Assembly: GCA_937929805.1 (NCBI GenBank)
Contig: CALFUT010000052.1
Span: 1 to 58,090, forward strand
Source of the DNA: an uncultured Pirellulaceae bacterium
Lineage (GTDB): Bacteria > Planctomycetota > Planctomycetia > Pirellulales > Pirellulaceae
Reading direction: 5' to 3'
DNA length: 58,090 nt
Below, piece by piece: positions 46,106-54,705 of the stretch. The stretch's first letter is position 1. Each line of letters begins with the position of its first letter. The translations under genes were made by a program, and so were the position numbers. Under the pieces are notes generated by a model. That model ran no database searches, was not told the origin of the DNA, and worked only from the letters and a program-made list of their open reading frames with translations.

Positions 46106-47158
46106 CTACTCCAGCGAGAGGATGTTTTCAGCCGTGTAAAGCTCCGTCAGGCTGCCTTCTTTCTTCTCCCCGTCCTTATCCCAGAAGTGAGTTCCAGTCT
46201 TGCGACGCTTGAAATGATTCATCGCAACGGAGCTGATGGACTCTGGCAATCCCACGTAATCGACCGCTTTGGCCAATTCTCCGGCATTATCTAGAAAGTG
46301 AGTCACGAAAACTTTGACCTCAGGGCGGCGAGCCGATTTCGCGTTCACGTAGATGAACAATGGGCGAGAAAACGGAGCGTACTTGCCGGATTCAATGTTC
46401 TCGGCTGAAACTTCTACCGCTTCTTTGGTTGCCGGATTGACGATTTTGACAGCCTTCAGTTTATCCTGATTCGAGAAGTAATAAGACGCTCCAAAGAAGC
46501 CGACGGCTCCGTCGGTGTTGGCAATTCCCTGAACCAGTTGATTGTCATCTTCACTGACGGACATGTCTTCGCGAATCGAGGCACCTTCTTCTTTGCCGAC
46601 GACCACTTCTTTGAAGTAATCAAAGGTTCCGCTGTCGGTGCCCGGAGCGAAAATCTTGATCGGAGTTTCTGGCCACTCAGGGTTCACTTCTTTCCAAGTC
46701 TTTGCGTTAGTGAAACTTCCATCACCTTTGCTGGCTCGAAAAATTTTCTTCAGTTGGTCAACAGTCAAAACGTCGACGAAGGAGTTATTCTTCGCCACCG
46801 CAATGGTCAGTCCGTCGTACGCAACTGGGATTTCGATAAACTTGACACCGTTCTCTTCGCACTGCTTCAGCTCTTTGAACTTGATTGGGCGTGAAGCATC
46901 CGAGATATCGGTCTCACCTTTGGTGAAACGCTTGAAGCCACCACCGGTTCCTGAAACTCCTACCGGAACGGAAACTTTGGGGCACTTTTTGCGAAACGCG
47001 TCAGAAGCACGGATTGAAATGGGAGCAACCGTGCTCGATCCATCAACAACAATCTTGCCTTCAAGGTCTGCGATGCCTTGAGCGTTTGCGTTCGTACCAA
47101 AATTTGTGCCCAACGCGACAACGAGGGCAAAGAGTGTCCAAGTAAAAACTCGTTTCAT
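46106..47158 (-). CDS. pstS: Phosphate-binding protein PstS
   Basis: A signal peptide (FTWTLFALVVALGTNFGTNANA) leads to GKIVVDGSSTVAPIS, the phosphate-binding opening of PstS, then GVSGTGGGFKRFTKGETDISDASRPI, VAYDGLTIAVAKNNS and FAPGTDSGTFDYF. These are the loops that hold phosphate. ATG 47158 gives 350 residues; upstream in-frame ATGs (47170, 47200) are possible but add nothing to the signal. It is the first gene of the pst operon and should be phosphate-regulated. Confidence 0.95.
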   Translation of the reverse strand: MKRVFTWTLFALVVALGTNFGTNANAQGIADLEGKIVVDGSSTVAPISIRASDAFRKKCPKVSVPVGVSGTGGGFKRFTKGETDISDASRPIKFKELKQCEENGVKFIEIPVAYDGLTIAVAKNNSFVDVLTVDQLKKIFRASKGDGSFTNAKTWKEVNPEWPETPIKIFAPGTDSGTFDYFKEVVVGKEEGASIREDMSVSEDDNQLVQGIANTDGAVGFFGASYYFSNQDKLKAVKIVNPATKEAVEVSAENIESGKYAPFSRPLFIYVNAKSARRPEVKVFVTHFLDNAGELAKAVDYVGLPESISSVAMNHFKRRKTGTHFWDKDGEKKEGSLTELYTAENILSLE

Positions 47159-47635
47159 TTCTAGTTCCATGGTTATGATGGTTGATCCTTTGACTTTCAA
47201 ATCTAACGTATTGCCAAACCGGCAACTGCGAAAGTGGCCCGCTGAGCCTGACTAACACGAAGCAAAGCCTACCGATCGCCCTGCTTGCGTTGGTTAAGGT
47301 TTCTTAAACATTTAGCTATTTTCACATTTCCGCCGGCGGTGGTGACGGAAATGAACGTGCCCGGCAAAGCCGCCAGCGTTTGAAGGGCCGTGGGTTGGGC
47401 CGGTTGGCAAAATCGCTTGAATTCAGGGGATATGCGGGCTTCAGAGCGCCAAAGTCGGGTTTTTCGGTCAGTTCGATCGGCTTGCCGGTTCATCAATGGG
47501 TATGGTTTAGGCAGAAGGCAAGTTTGAACCTACCGATCGGGATACCGAAACCTCGACAGATTCACTCCGGACACCAGTCGGTTTTATTCTGTCACTTGCC
47601 TTGGCTTCGGGTGCCACAAAGAAACTTACGCTTCT
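47159..47635. promoter_or_regulatory. Divergent control region of pstS and the TIGR03790 gene
   Basis: This 477-base stretch separates two divergent genes and must carry the pst promoter. At 47292-47312 it contains GGTTAAGGTTTCTTAAAC, two TTAA cores 10 bases apart, which loosely resembles Pho-box direct repeats of other phyla. Planctomycete Pho boxes are not defined well enough to call it. No coding frame is convincing. Confidence 0.3.
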
Positions 47636-49915
47636 ATGTCAGCGAGATTCATGTCAACCAAGTCCGCACAAAAGCGATTTTTGATTGCCGCAGCTCGGCC
47701 GCGGGCGGTCATGTTCGTAATGGCGATTGCTTTGCTGGGAACTTGGTCTGCTGAGTGCTCCGCAGGCGGTGGACCGGAAAATGTGGCAGTCATCGTCAAT
47801 GGGGATTCGGCATCTTCGAAATTGATTGCCAACCACTACATTCGGCTGCGGAAAATCCCAGCTCGAAACGTAATTTTTTTGACGGGGATCCCCGATCGTG
47901 AAAAGACCGATCTGGATACCTTCAAAACGAAAATTCTCGCACCGATCCTAAAACAACTTGAACTTCGCCAGATTCGACATTCGGTTGACTACATTGTTTA
48001 CTCAGCTGATTTTCCAACCAGCATTTCGATCTTGCGCCACAAGAATTTGCTGTTCGATGAAATACGAAAACGGTCAGGGGCTCCAAAGGATAGACAAGTC
48101 CGATCGAGCTACCTTTATAAAAGCTACGCATCGATCAACGCACTGACGTATTTTGCGACGGCCGCATTGGCTGACGAACCCGGGTACATCAGATTAGATG
48201 CGAATTCCTACTACCGAGTTCCCGCTCGGCAGATTCTTGCGAGTCCGTTTATCGGGCAGCAGCAGCAGAAATACCAAGCCGCCATTAAGACTTTCGATCA
48301 GCAGTCAGGAGAATCCTTTGACCACGCGATTGCAACGCTGGAAAAACTTGTGAAAGCCAACCCCGGCCAAGCAGCGGTGAGCTATTGGCTGGCGAAATTC
48401 TATGCGGTCCGAGGAGATATCGACTTGTCGATTAAGTGGTTGACGGACGCGGTTCAAAACGGGTGGAACTTCCGAGAACAAACCAAACAAGAGAAAGCGT
48501 TCGAAACGGTTCGTCGCAACCCGTTGTTTCGGGGTTTGGAGGACAACATTCCCGATGAACCATTCACCTTCGCGCCAACGAGGGGGTTCAAGCACCAACG
48601 ACGTTGGGCGATTAACGGAATGCTTAATGGCGAGGACGGGCAAGGCAATCGGTTTTTTCTTTCGACGGTTTTGGCCGTGACCAGAAACTTAGGGACAACG
48701 GAGCAAGAAGCACTGGATCAACTGCAAGCTTCAATCGGGGCCGATGAAAGTAAACCTGAAGGTGCTTTTTACTTCTCGTTGGGCAAGGGTGTTCGGAACG
48801 CGACGCGAAAATCCCAGATTAAGCCGGTGGTGGAAGCACTTAAGGCGATGGGAAAAAAGGCGGTGACGCTGAAGTCAGACTTGCCTGACGATGCCTCGGA
48901 TATCTGTGGACTGTTGACGGGAACGAGCAAATTCGATTTCGCGTCGTCGGGAAGCAAAATCGTTCCCGGAGCAATTTGTGAACACCTGACCAGCTATGGC
49001 GGACGTTTGTCGGTTCCAACTCAAACGAAATTGTCTGAGTTCATTCGCTATGGGGCCGCAGGATCCAGCGGGACAGTCACCGAGCCTCATGCCGTTGCAG
49101 CGAAATTTCCTCACGCCATGATCCATGTCCACTATGCACGCGGCTGTTCATTGGCGGAATCATTTTATCAGTCGGTCGCTGGGCCGTTTCAGTTATTGAT
49201 TGTTGGAGATGCTCTCTGTCAGCCTTACGCTACACGTCCGAAAGTGAAAGTCGGTGGGATCGAACCAAATCAAAAAGTCAGCAAGAAGGTGAAGCTGAAT
49301 TTTGATGTCTCGGAGTCAAAAGTCCCCGTTTCCAGAGTCGAGGTGTATGTCGATGGCGTGCTGTTCTACCGTAATCACGAATTGGATGCACTCAACTTTG
49401 ACGCCAGTCTGCTGTCTGACGGATACCACGAGATGCGAGTTGTGGTAACCGCGAACGACCTGATCGAGAGCAGCGGGCGGCAAATCATTCCCTTTACGGT
49501 AAACAACAATGAACGATCAGTTCAGGTTCGTTGCGACAAGGAAAACTGGCAAGAATCAGAAAACGTGATCATTGAGGTCACCAGCAACTTTGGCGCGTCG
49601 GTCAGCGTGGTCCAAAACATGCGTTCCGTCGCGCCGGCACAACAGATGAAGGATGACAAACGTCCGCTGCGATTCAAAATCCCCGCTCAGTTACTCGGAC
49701 GTGGCCCGGTAGAGTTGCAAGCCGTGGTGACTGATGAAGAAAATGCGTATGCGATCAGTAGTGCTCCGATTTATCTTGACATCGAAGGTCCGATCGCCAC
49801 AACAAAACGTAACACGGAAAGACCAAAGCGAACTCGCCCAAAAGCGGCCAGTTCGGCGTCTAATGGTACCATTCAATGGACGCTTCGAAATCCTTCAATC
49901 GATCAAGGCAGCTGA
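47636..49915 (+). CDS. TIGR03790 family exported protein
   Basis: After a signal peptide (VMFVMAIALLGTWSAECSA) comes the family opening, PENVAVIVNGDSASSKLIANHYIRLRKIPARNVI, then VDYIVYSADFPTSI and, later, GTSKFDFASSGSKIVPGAICEHLTSYGG and RYGAAGSSGTVTEPHA. Together these mark TIGR03790, a family of unknown function. Between the two halves, at about residues 205-280, lies a TPR-like insert (SFDHAIATLEKLVKANPGQAAVSYWLAKFYAVRGDIDLSIKWL). The C-terminal 200 residues look Ig-like (VSRVEVYVDGVLFYRN). The 759-residue protein splits phoR from the pst operon and is on the other strand. ATG 47651 is an alternative start. Confidence 0.85.
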   Translation: MSARFMSTKSAQKRFLIAAARPRAVMFVMAIALLGTWSAECSAGGGPENVAVIVNGDSASSKLIANHYIRLRKIPARNVIFLTGIPDREKTDLDTFKTKILAPILKQLELRQIRHSVDYIVYSADFPTSISILRHKNLLFDEIRKRSGAPKDRQVRSSYLYKSYASINALTYFATAALADEPGYIRLDANSYYRVPARQILASPFIGQQQQKYQAAIKTFDQQSGESFDHAIATLEKLVKANPGQAAVSYWLAKFYAVRGDIDLSIKWLTDAVQNGWNFREQTKQEKAFETVRRNPLFRGLEDNIPDEPFTFAPTRGFKHQRRWAINGMLNGEDGQGNRFFLSTVLAVTRNLGTTEQEALDQLQASIGADESKPEGAFYFSLGKGVRNATRKSQIKPVVEALKAMGKKAVTLKSDLPDDASDICGLLTGTSKFDFASSGSKIVPGAICEHLTSYGGRLSVPTQTKLSEFIRYGAAGSSGTVTEPHAVAAKFPHAMIHVHYARGCSLAESFYQSVAGPFQLLIVGDALCQPYATRPKVKVGGIEPNQKVSKKVKLNFDVSESKVPVSRVEVYVDGVLFYRNHELDALNFDASLLSDGYHEMRVVVTANDLIESSGRQIIPFTVNNNERSVQVRCDKENWQESENVIIEVTSNFGASVSVVQNMRSVAPAQQMKDDKRPLRFKIPAQLLGRGPVELQAVVTDEENAYAISSAPIYLDIEGPIATTKRNTERPKRTRPKAASSASNGTIQWTLRNPSIDQGS

Positions 49916-49937
49916 TTGGTTGATGCCACGGTGTGTC

Positions 49938-49962
49938 GTCGGGCGGCGAGGCTCCGCCCGAC
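49938..49962. terminator. GC-rich hairpin between convergent genes
   Basis: GTCGGGCGG (49938-49946) pairs with CCGCCCGAC (49954-49962). It lies in the 138-base gap between the 3' ends of the TIGR03790 gene and phoR. It lacks a T run, so it is either a bidirectional transcription stop or a REP-like palindrome. Confidence 0.5.
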
Positions 49963-50053
49963 CCATGCGGAGCAAAAAGCTCAACCATCCGCGCGGGGCG
50001 GACGGAGCCTTCCCTTCCAAAAATCGGCTTCATGCAGCTAAAGCGACTCTTCG

Positions 50054-51415
50054 TTAATGGGCCGACGCCTGAGGGAATTCGACGCGAAAAACACTGCCTT
50101 TTCCGATTCTGCTTTCGACCGACACTTCACCACCCAGCGCCGTTGTTAAGTGTTTGACGATCGCCAGCCCCAAGCCAGTGCCGCCCATGTCTCGTGACCG
50201 CGCCTTGTCGGCTCGGTAGAAACGTTCGAAGATCCGAGATTGTTGGCTGGGGGAAATTCCAATGCCCGTGTCGATCACTTCGACTGCCACGCTTCCACCT
50301 TGACCGCTTCTGCCTCTTCGCAACTCGCTGCGGATAGTTACCGTTCCTTGTTGGGTGTACTGAATCGCGTTCGAAACCAAATTGGTCAGGATGGTTCGAA
50401 AAGCTTCGGCATCGCCCACGGCGTTCAACGATTGGTCAGCCAGATCCAGCGACAGATCGATTTCTCGCTTGGCCGCGATCGCTTGCAGCTGCTGGTGGCA
50501 CTCGCGACAAAGCGCGTTCATGTCTTGGACAGTGACTTCCAGATTCGCTTGGCCAGATTCGATTTGAGCGATCTGCATCAGGTCTTGGATTTGCCGGTCA
50601 AGTAAAGAAGCCTGAATCTCAATCTGTTCCACGAATTCGACGTTGCGCTCTTGATCGTTGATGGCACCCATCTTGAGCGTTTCCGCATACGCTTTGATAG
50701 CGGACAAGGGCGTTTTGAGTTCATGCGAGACATTCGCGACAAAGTCTTGTCGCATCGTTTCCAGTTGGCGAATGCCGGTCACGTCATGCATCATCACCGC
50801 GACGGCGACGTTCTTTGATTCTAACGAAGTAAGCGTCGCGCAGATGGTCCGGCGTGGCTCGGTGAGCGTTTGGAACTCACACTCAAGTCGAGCGCTTTCC
50901 TGTTGAGTTTTTTCAATTGCGGAGGTTAGCTCGGGGATACGGATCTGTTCGACCAGCTTGCGACCCAGCACATCACGTTCGTTCATCACCAACATTTGGC
51001 AGGCTGCATGGTTCACCAGCACTAAATTACCTGTGTTGTCGATCGCCAGCACTCCTTCGCCAATGCTGGCAAGCACGGCTTCTAGGCTGGCGGAGCTGTT
51101 CAGCAAACCTGTTTCTCGGTTGGACAGGATTAGGCCCATTTGTTCGAACGCGTCACAAAGCGGACGCCATTCGTCGGACAAGCTTTCAGGCAACGTTTGA
51201 TCACCGCGGACACCCCGTTCAATATCGTGCGCCGCTTTTACAAACTGGTCGATCGGCGCTAGAAGTCGATCCCGTTCGCGCAAATGCCAAATCAGCAAGC
51301 CAGCGATTGCCGCAAGGCATAATCCAGTCGACCAGTTTCCGGCAATCAGCATGACGAGCGCCGCCACGGATGCGACGAGCGAGCCGAAACGAGTGATAGC
51401 TACTGAACCAAACAT
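50054..51415 (-). CDS. phoR: PhoR-type sensor histidine kinase
   Basis: ATG 51415 gives 453 residues. Two membrane helices (about 10-27 and 28-45) are followed by a HAMP-like segment, a PAS domain (ASIGEGVLAIDNTGNLVLVNHAACQML) and the kinase core: H box FVANVSHELKTPLSAIKAYAE, N box LTNLVSNAIQYTQ, G boxes VIDTGIGIS and GGTGLGLAIVKHL. No large periplasmic domain exists, as expected for PhoR. It should phosphorylate PhoB. It is separated from the other regulon genes by the opposing TIGR03790 gene, so it is transcribed independently. Confidence 0.88.
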   Translation of the reverse strand: MFGSVAITRFGSLVASVAALVMLIAGNWSTGLCLAAIAGLLIWHLRERDRLLAPIDQFVKAAHDIERGVRGDQTLPESLSDEWRPLCDAFEQMGLILSNRETGLLNSSASLEAVLASIGEGVLAIDNTGNLVLVNHAACQMLVMNERDVLGRKLVEQIRIPELTSAIEKTQQESARLECEFQTLTEPRRTICATLTSLESKNVAVAVMMHDVTGIRQLETMRQDFVANVSHELKTPLSAIKAYAETLKMGAINDQERNVEFVEQIEIQASLLDRQIQDLMQIAQIESGQANLEVTVQDMNALCRECHQQLQAIAAKREIDLSLDLADQSLNAVGDAEAFRTILTNLVSNAIQYTQQGTVTIRSELRRGRSGQGGSVAVEVIDTGIGISPSQQSRIFERFYRADKARSRDMGGTGLGLAIVKHLTTALGGEVSVESRIGKGSVFRVEFPQASAH

Positions 51416-51581
51416 AGGTGGCAAGCAAGATTTTGCTCAAAAGGAATATTTTAAAACTGAATCGTCGACGATAGAGCCAGCGGAATGGCAGAATACCGAC
51501 TTAACGCCCAACGTGGGAGCAGGCAGCGCCGGCTTTTTCATGAATCGTTGTTGCAGACGTGCCATGGGAAACGGTTTCAGA

Positions 51582-51611
51582 TTGAAGTGCAACAACCGCC
51601 AGACCTATAAT
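51582..51611 (+). promoter_or_regulatory. Candidate sigma-70-type promoter for the NfeD-like gene
   Basis: TTGAAG (51582-51587) and TATAAT (51606-51611) are separated by 18 bases. The -10 box ends 53 bases before the start of the 747-residue NfeD-like gene. The -35 box differs in two positions from consensus. Confidence 0.5.
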
Positions 51612-51664
51612 CCCACAAGGGCGATATCTGATTGCCAAATCTTATTTCAAGCGGCGGGTGAGCT

Positions 51665-53908
51665 TTGCATCTCAGGTTCCAGAAAATTCACGGTTGGTTG
51701 GCGATGGCGTTGATGGCCGGGCTGATCAGCTCAAGCGAAGCCTCGGCACTCACAGTCGCTGCTCAAGATCCAGCGCAGTCTAGTCGAGTCGGCAATCTGG
51801 TGCAGATTTCGCTGCCGATCGACAGCGGAGTCGCGACAAGCGTTAAGCAATCGTTGAAAAGAATCGCTGATCGGGCCGACGCGGTCGTTAGGCCGGAGGA
51901 TCGCCCCGTGGTTGTGTTGGAGTTCGAAACCCACCGAGGAAAAACGGGCAGCGGCAGCGAGTTCGAAGCCTGCGTCGCGTTGGCTCGGTTGCTCACTTCA
52001 TCCGACATGAATCGGCTGAACACGGTTGCTTACATCCCCAAATCCCGTCAGCCCGGTGTCGAAACGATACTCAAAGGGCATGCGGTGCTGGTGGCGATCT
52101 GTGCAAACCAAGTTGCGATGGATAATGACACCAAGATTGGTGACGCGGCGGCCGACGAGAGCAATGTCGATCCGTTGATCTTGAATTTTTATCAGGGAAT
52201 TGCATCGAAAAGATCGCGGTTTCCCGTTCCAGTCATTCAAAGCATGATCGATCCGCGGATGGAACTCTACCGCGTCACAACAGCGGAAGGCATTGTGTTT
52301 GCGGACGGCGATCGATTGCAAGAACTAGAGTCATCGGGTGACGCGATCGAAACATCGACGCTCGCCCAAGCCGGCAAGCCGACTGTCCTGAACGCCCAGC
52401 AGTTGTTCGAAGACCGTCTTATTCAGTTTGCATCTGACTCACGGACGGATCTGGCTAGGCAGCTGAACCTTGAGCCCGGCTCGTTGGAAGGTGATCCAAC
52501 CGAGGGACGCGATTGGAACGCCGTGCAAGTCAATATTCCTCCGTTTCTTGATCAGCGTACTGCGAACTGGACCGTGCGATCTTTGAAGAAAGAAATTGCC
52601 TCGGGTAAAGTCAATTTAGTGATTCTGGAAATGAACGAAGTCACGGGCGACTTGGATGCATCACTGCGGCTGGCGACTCACTTAAGCCAATACGATTCGC
52701 ACAAGATTCGCACGGTGGCTCATGTGAAGGGAAAAATCGCAGGAGCCGCGGCTGTCGTTGCACTTTCGGTGGATCACTTGTTGATGAAAGAAGATGCAAT
52801 TTTGGGAGGTCATGATCTGCCGGATGCTCCGGACGTTCCCGAAGACTTGGGTGACAAGCCAGACTGGAGCGACGTAATACCCACCGTGCGGCGAATCGCC
52901 GAAGACAAACAACGTGACTGGTCCATCATGATGGCGATGCTCGATTCGGGGCTGCGTGTTTCGCGGTATCGCAATCGTGACTCGGGTCAAGTTCGGTTGC
53001 TGTCCAACGAGGAATGGGGCCAATCGGCCGACCCGGACGCGTGGCAGGAACTTGGCCAAGTCGACACCGTATCCGGTATGACTGCCGCTGCCGCCTCGCA
53101 AGCGTATCTGGCTCGAGCGATCATGAACGATTCGGATCAAGTGAAGACGTTTTATCAGCTGAAGTCTGAAGTCCGCACGGTGCAAAAATCGCCGACCGAC
53201 GTGTGGATCGAGCAAATTGCCAACACGCTGTCGTCGCCGTTTGTCGCGCCGTGGCTGCTTTTTGGAGCCATGTTTTTTTTCTCGTCCGAGATGTCGGCGC
53301 CCGGTTTGGGCGTTCCCGGATTTTTGTCTGCCGTTTGCATCATGCTGTTCTTCTGGAGCCAATATCTGGACGGCAACGCGGATGCGGTCGAGATCCTGCT
53401 GTTTGTCGCCGGTCTAATATTTGTGCTGATGGAGATTTTTGTCGTTCCGGGCTTTGGGATTTTCGGCATTGGTGGTTTGCTGATGCTGATGACCTCGGTG
53501 GTGCTTGCCTCGCAGAAGTTTCTGCTACCACGGACGGCCGAAGAGATTGCTCAAATCCCATATTCGCTGATGCCGGTGCTGGCGGCCGGGCTTGGATTCT
53601 TTGCTGCTTTGTTCGCGTTGAGAAAGGTGATTCCCAATTCGCCCTATTTGAATCGCCTTATTCTTGATTCGCGTCGCGCGAAAAAGGAATCGTTCGAGGA
53701 AGAAGTCGACGCAGAAGCTGTCGTTGATTGGAGTTTTCTGATGGGTCAAACAGGTGAAACCGTGACCCGATTGAACCCCGCGGGTAAGGCACGAATCGAC
53801 GGTCAGGTGTATGATGTGATCTCACGCGGTCAAATGATCGACAAGGGAGAAGCGGTCGTTGTCGTCGAGGCGGTTGCCAACCGTGTCGTCGTAACGCCAA
53901 AAACGTGA
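51665..53908 (+). CDS. Long NfeD-family membrane protein with two ClpP-like domains
   Basis: The TTG at 51665 gives a signal peptide (WLAMALMAGLISSSEASA) and 747 residues. Two ClpP/crotonase-like domains follow: one around 65-190 (PVVVLEFETHRGKTGSG, AVLVAICANQVAMDND) and another around 295-385 (VNLVILEMNEVTGDLDASL, IAGAAAVVALSVDHLLMKED). At the place of the usual catalytic SAG both have other residues (LKGHAVL and KIAGAAA), so the serine is missing. Four membrane helices (about 520-660) and a C-terminal NfeD OB domain (TGETVTRLNPAGKARIDGQV) complete the family layout. Members act on stomatin-like proteins in the membrane. A short NfeD gene follows. Confidence 0.85.
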   Translation: MHLRFQKIHGWLAMALMAGLISSSEASALTVAAQDPAQSSRVGNLVQISLPIDSGVATSVKQSLKRIADRADAVVRPEDRPVVVLEFETHRGKTGSGSEFEACVALARLLTSSDMNRLNTVAYIPKSRQPGVETILKGHAVLVAICANQVAMDNDTKIGDAAADESNVDPLILNFYQGIASKRSRFPVPVIQSMIDPRMELYRVTTAEGIVFADGDRLQELESSGDAIETSTLAQAGKPTVLNAQQLFEDRLIQFASDSRTDLARQLNLEPGSLEGDPTEGRDWNAVQVNIPPFLDQRTANWTVRSLKKEIASGKVNLVILEMNEVTGDLDASLRLATHLSQYDSHKIRTVAHVKGKIAGAAAVVALSVDHLLMKEDAILGGHDLPDAPDVPEDLGDKPDWSDVIPTVRRIAEDKQRDWSIMMAMLDSGLRVSRYRNRDSGQVRLLSNEEWGQSADPDAWQELGQVDTVSGMTAAAASQAYLARAIMNDSDQVKTFYQLKSEVRTVQKSPTDVWIEQIANTLSSPFVAPWLLFGAMFFFSSEMSAPGLGVPGFLSAVCIMLFFWSQYLDGNADAVEILLFVAGLIFVLMEIFVVPGFGIFGIGGLLMLMTSVVLASQKFLLPRTAEEIAQIPYSLMPVLAAGLGFFAALFALRKVIPNSPYLNRLILDSRRAKKESFEEEVDAEAVVDWSFLMGQTGETVTRLNPAGKARIDGQVYDVISRGQMIDKGEAVVVVEAVANRVVVTPKT

Positions 53909-54010
53909 CCTCGTAAGTCGGTTCCGTTTATCTATTCGCGGTACACCGCGAGCCAGTTTGGTTTTCTACTCGCGGTAAAACAACCGTTTAGTCAAATATC
54001 GGCCAATACC

Positions 54011-54598
54011 ATGGACCCACTTTATTGGTCAATTTTGCTGCTCGCCATTGGCTTCGCTTTTGTCTCGTTGGAAATATTCATTCCCTCAGCCGGTTTGTTG
54101 GGGATTACGGCGTGCTGTTTTCTGGTTGCCGGCATCGTGTTCGCGTTCATGGCAAGCTACTACTCGGGTGCGATTGTTTTACTGTTGACGTTTCTAGCGG
54201 TTCCAATCTACTTCGCGTTGTTCGTTCACGTTTGGCCTCACACGCCTATCGGTCGACGAATCCTGCTAACGGATCCGCGAGCTAACCGCGACTCGGCCAG
54301 CAACGAGCACTATCGAAAAATGACCGGCTTGATTGGTCAGATGGGCGTTGCTAAATCCGAGATGATTCTTAGTGGTCAGATTCTCGTCGATGGAGAAAAA
54401 TACGATGCGATTAGCGACGGGTTTCCGATCGAGGCCGGTTCGGCAATCAAAGTGGTGGCCGTCAAAGGCAATCGAATCTACGTCCAAGCTTATGATGGCG
54501 AATCCGCTTCCAGTGAAGAACTACCCGTCCGAGATCGCGATGTTCTAGCGACTCCCATCGAAGAACTGGGCATCGACCTTTCGGATGATGTCTCGTAG
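54011..54598 (+). CDS. Short NfeD-family membrane protein
   Basis: The 195-residue protein has three to four membrane helices (WSILLLAIGFAFVSLEIFIP, GITACCFLVAGIVFAFM, IVLLLTFLAVPIYFALFVHVW) and a C-terminal OB-fold, recognisable as LIGQMGVAKSEMILSGQILVDGEKYDAISDGFPIEAG with IKVVAVKGNRIYV. This is the NfeD1b-like short form. It starts about 100 bases after the long NfeD gene, and that pairing supports a shared function in membrane quality control. No catalytic domain is present. Confidence 0.85.
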   Translation: MDPLYWSILLLAIGFAFVSLEIFIPSAGLLGITACCFLVAGIVFAFMASYYSGAIVLLLTFLAVPIYFALFVHVWPHTPIGRRILLTDPRANRDSASNEHYRKMTGLIGQMGVAKSEMILSGQILVDGEKYDAISDGFPIEAGSAIKVVAVKGNRIYVQAYDGESASSEELPVRDRDVLATPIEELGIDLSDDVS

Positions 54599-54705
54599 TC
54601 CTAGAAGACAACTCTTCTCACCCGCTGCATGCCGGATTGGGAAATGAGAAAACGCAAGTTGGTGACACTCCTGATCTAACGCTCAAAAGCCAAGAAAGAA
54701 ATCTA

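Noticed and set aside
47292-47312. A definite Pho box before pstS
   Set aside because: Only two TTAA cores 10 bases apart are seen; spacing differs from known 11-base repeats, and no planctomycete consensus can be applied. Listed only as a weak candidate.
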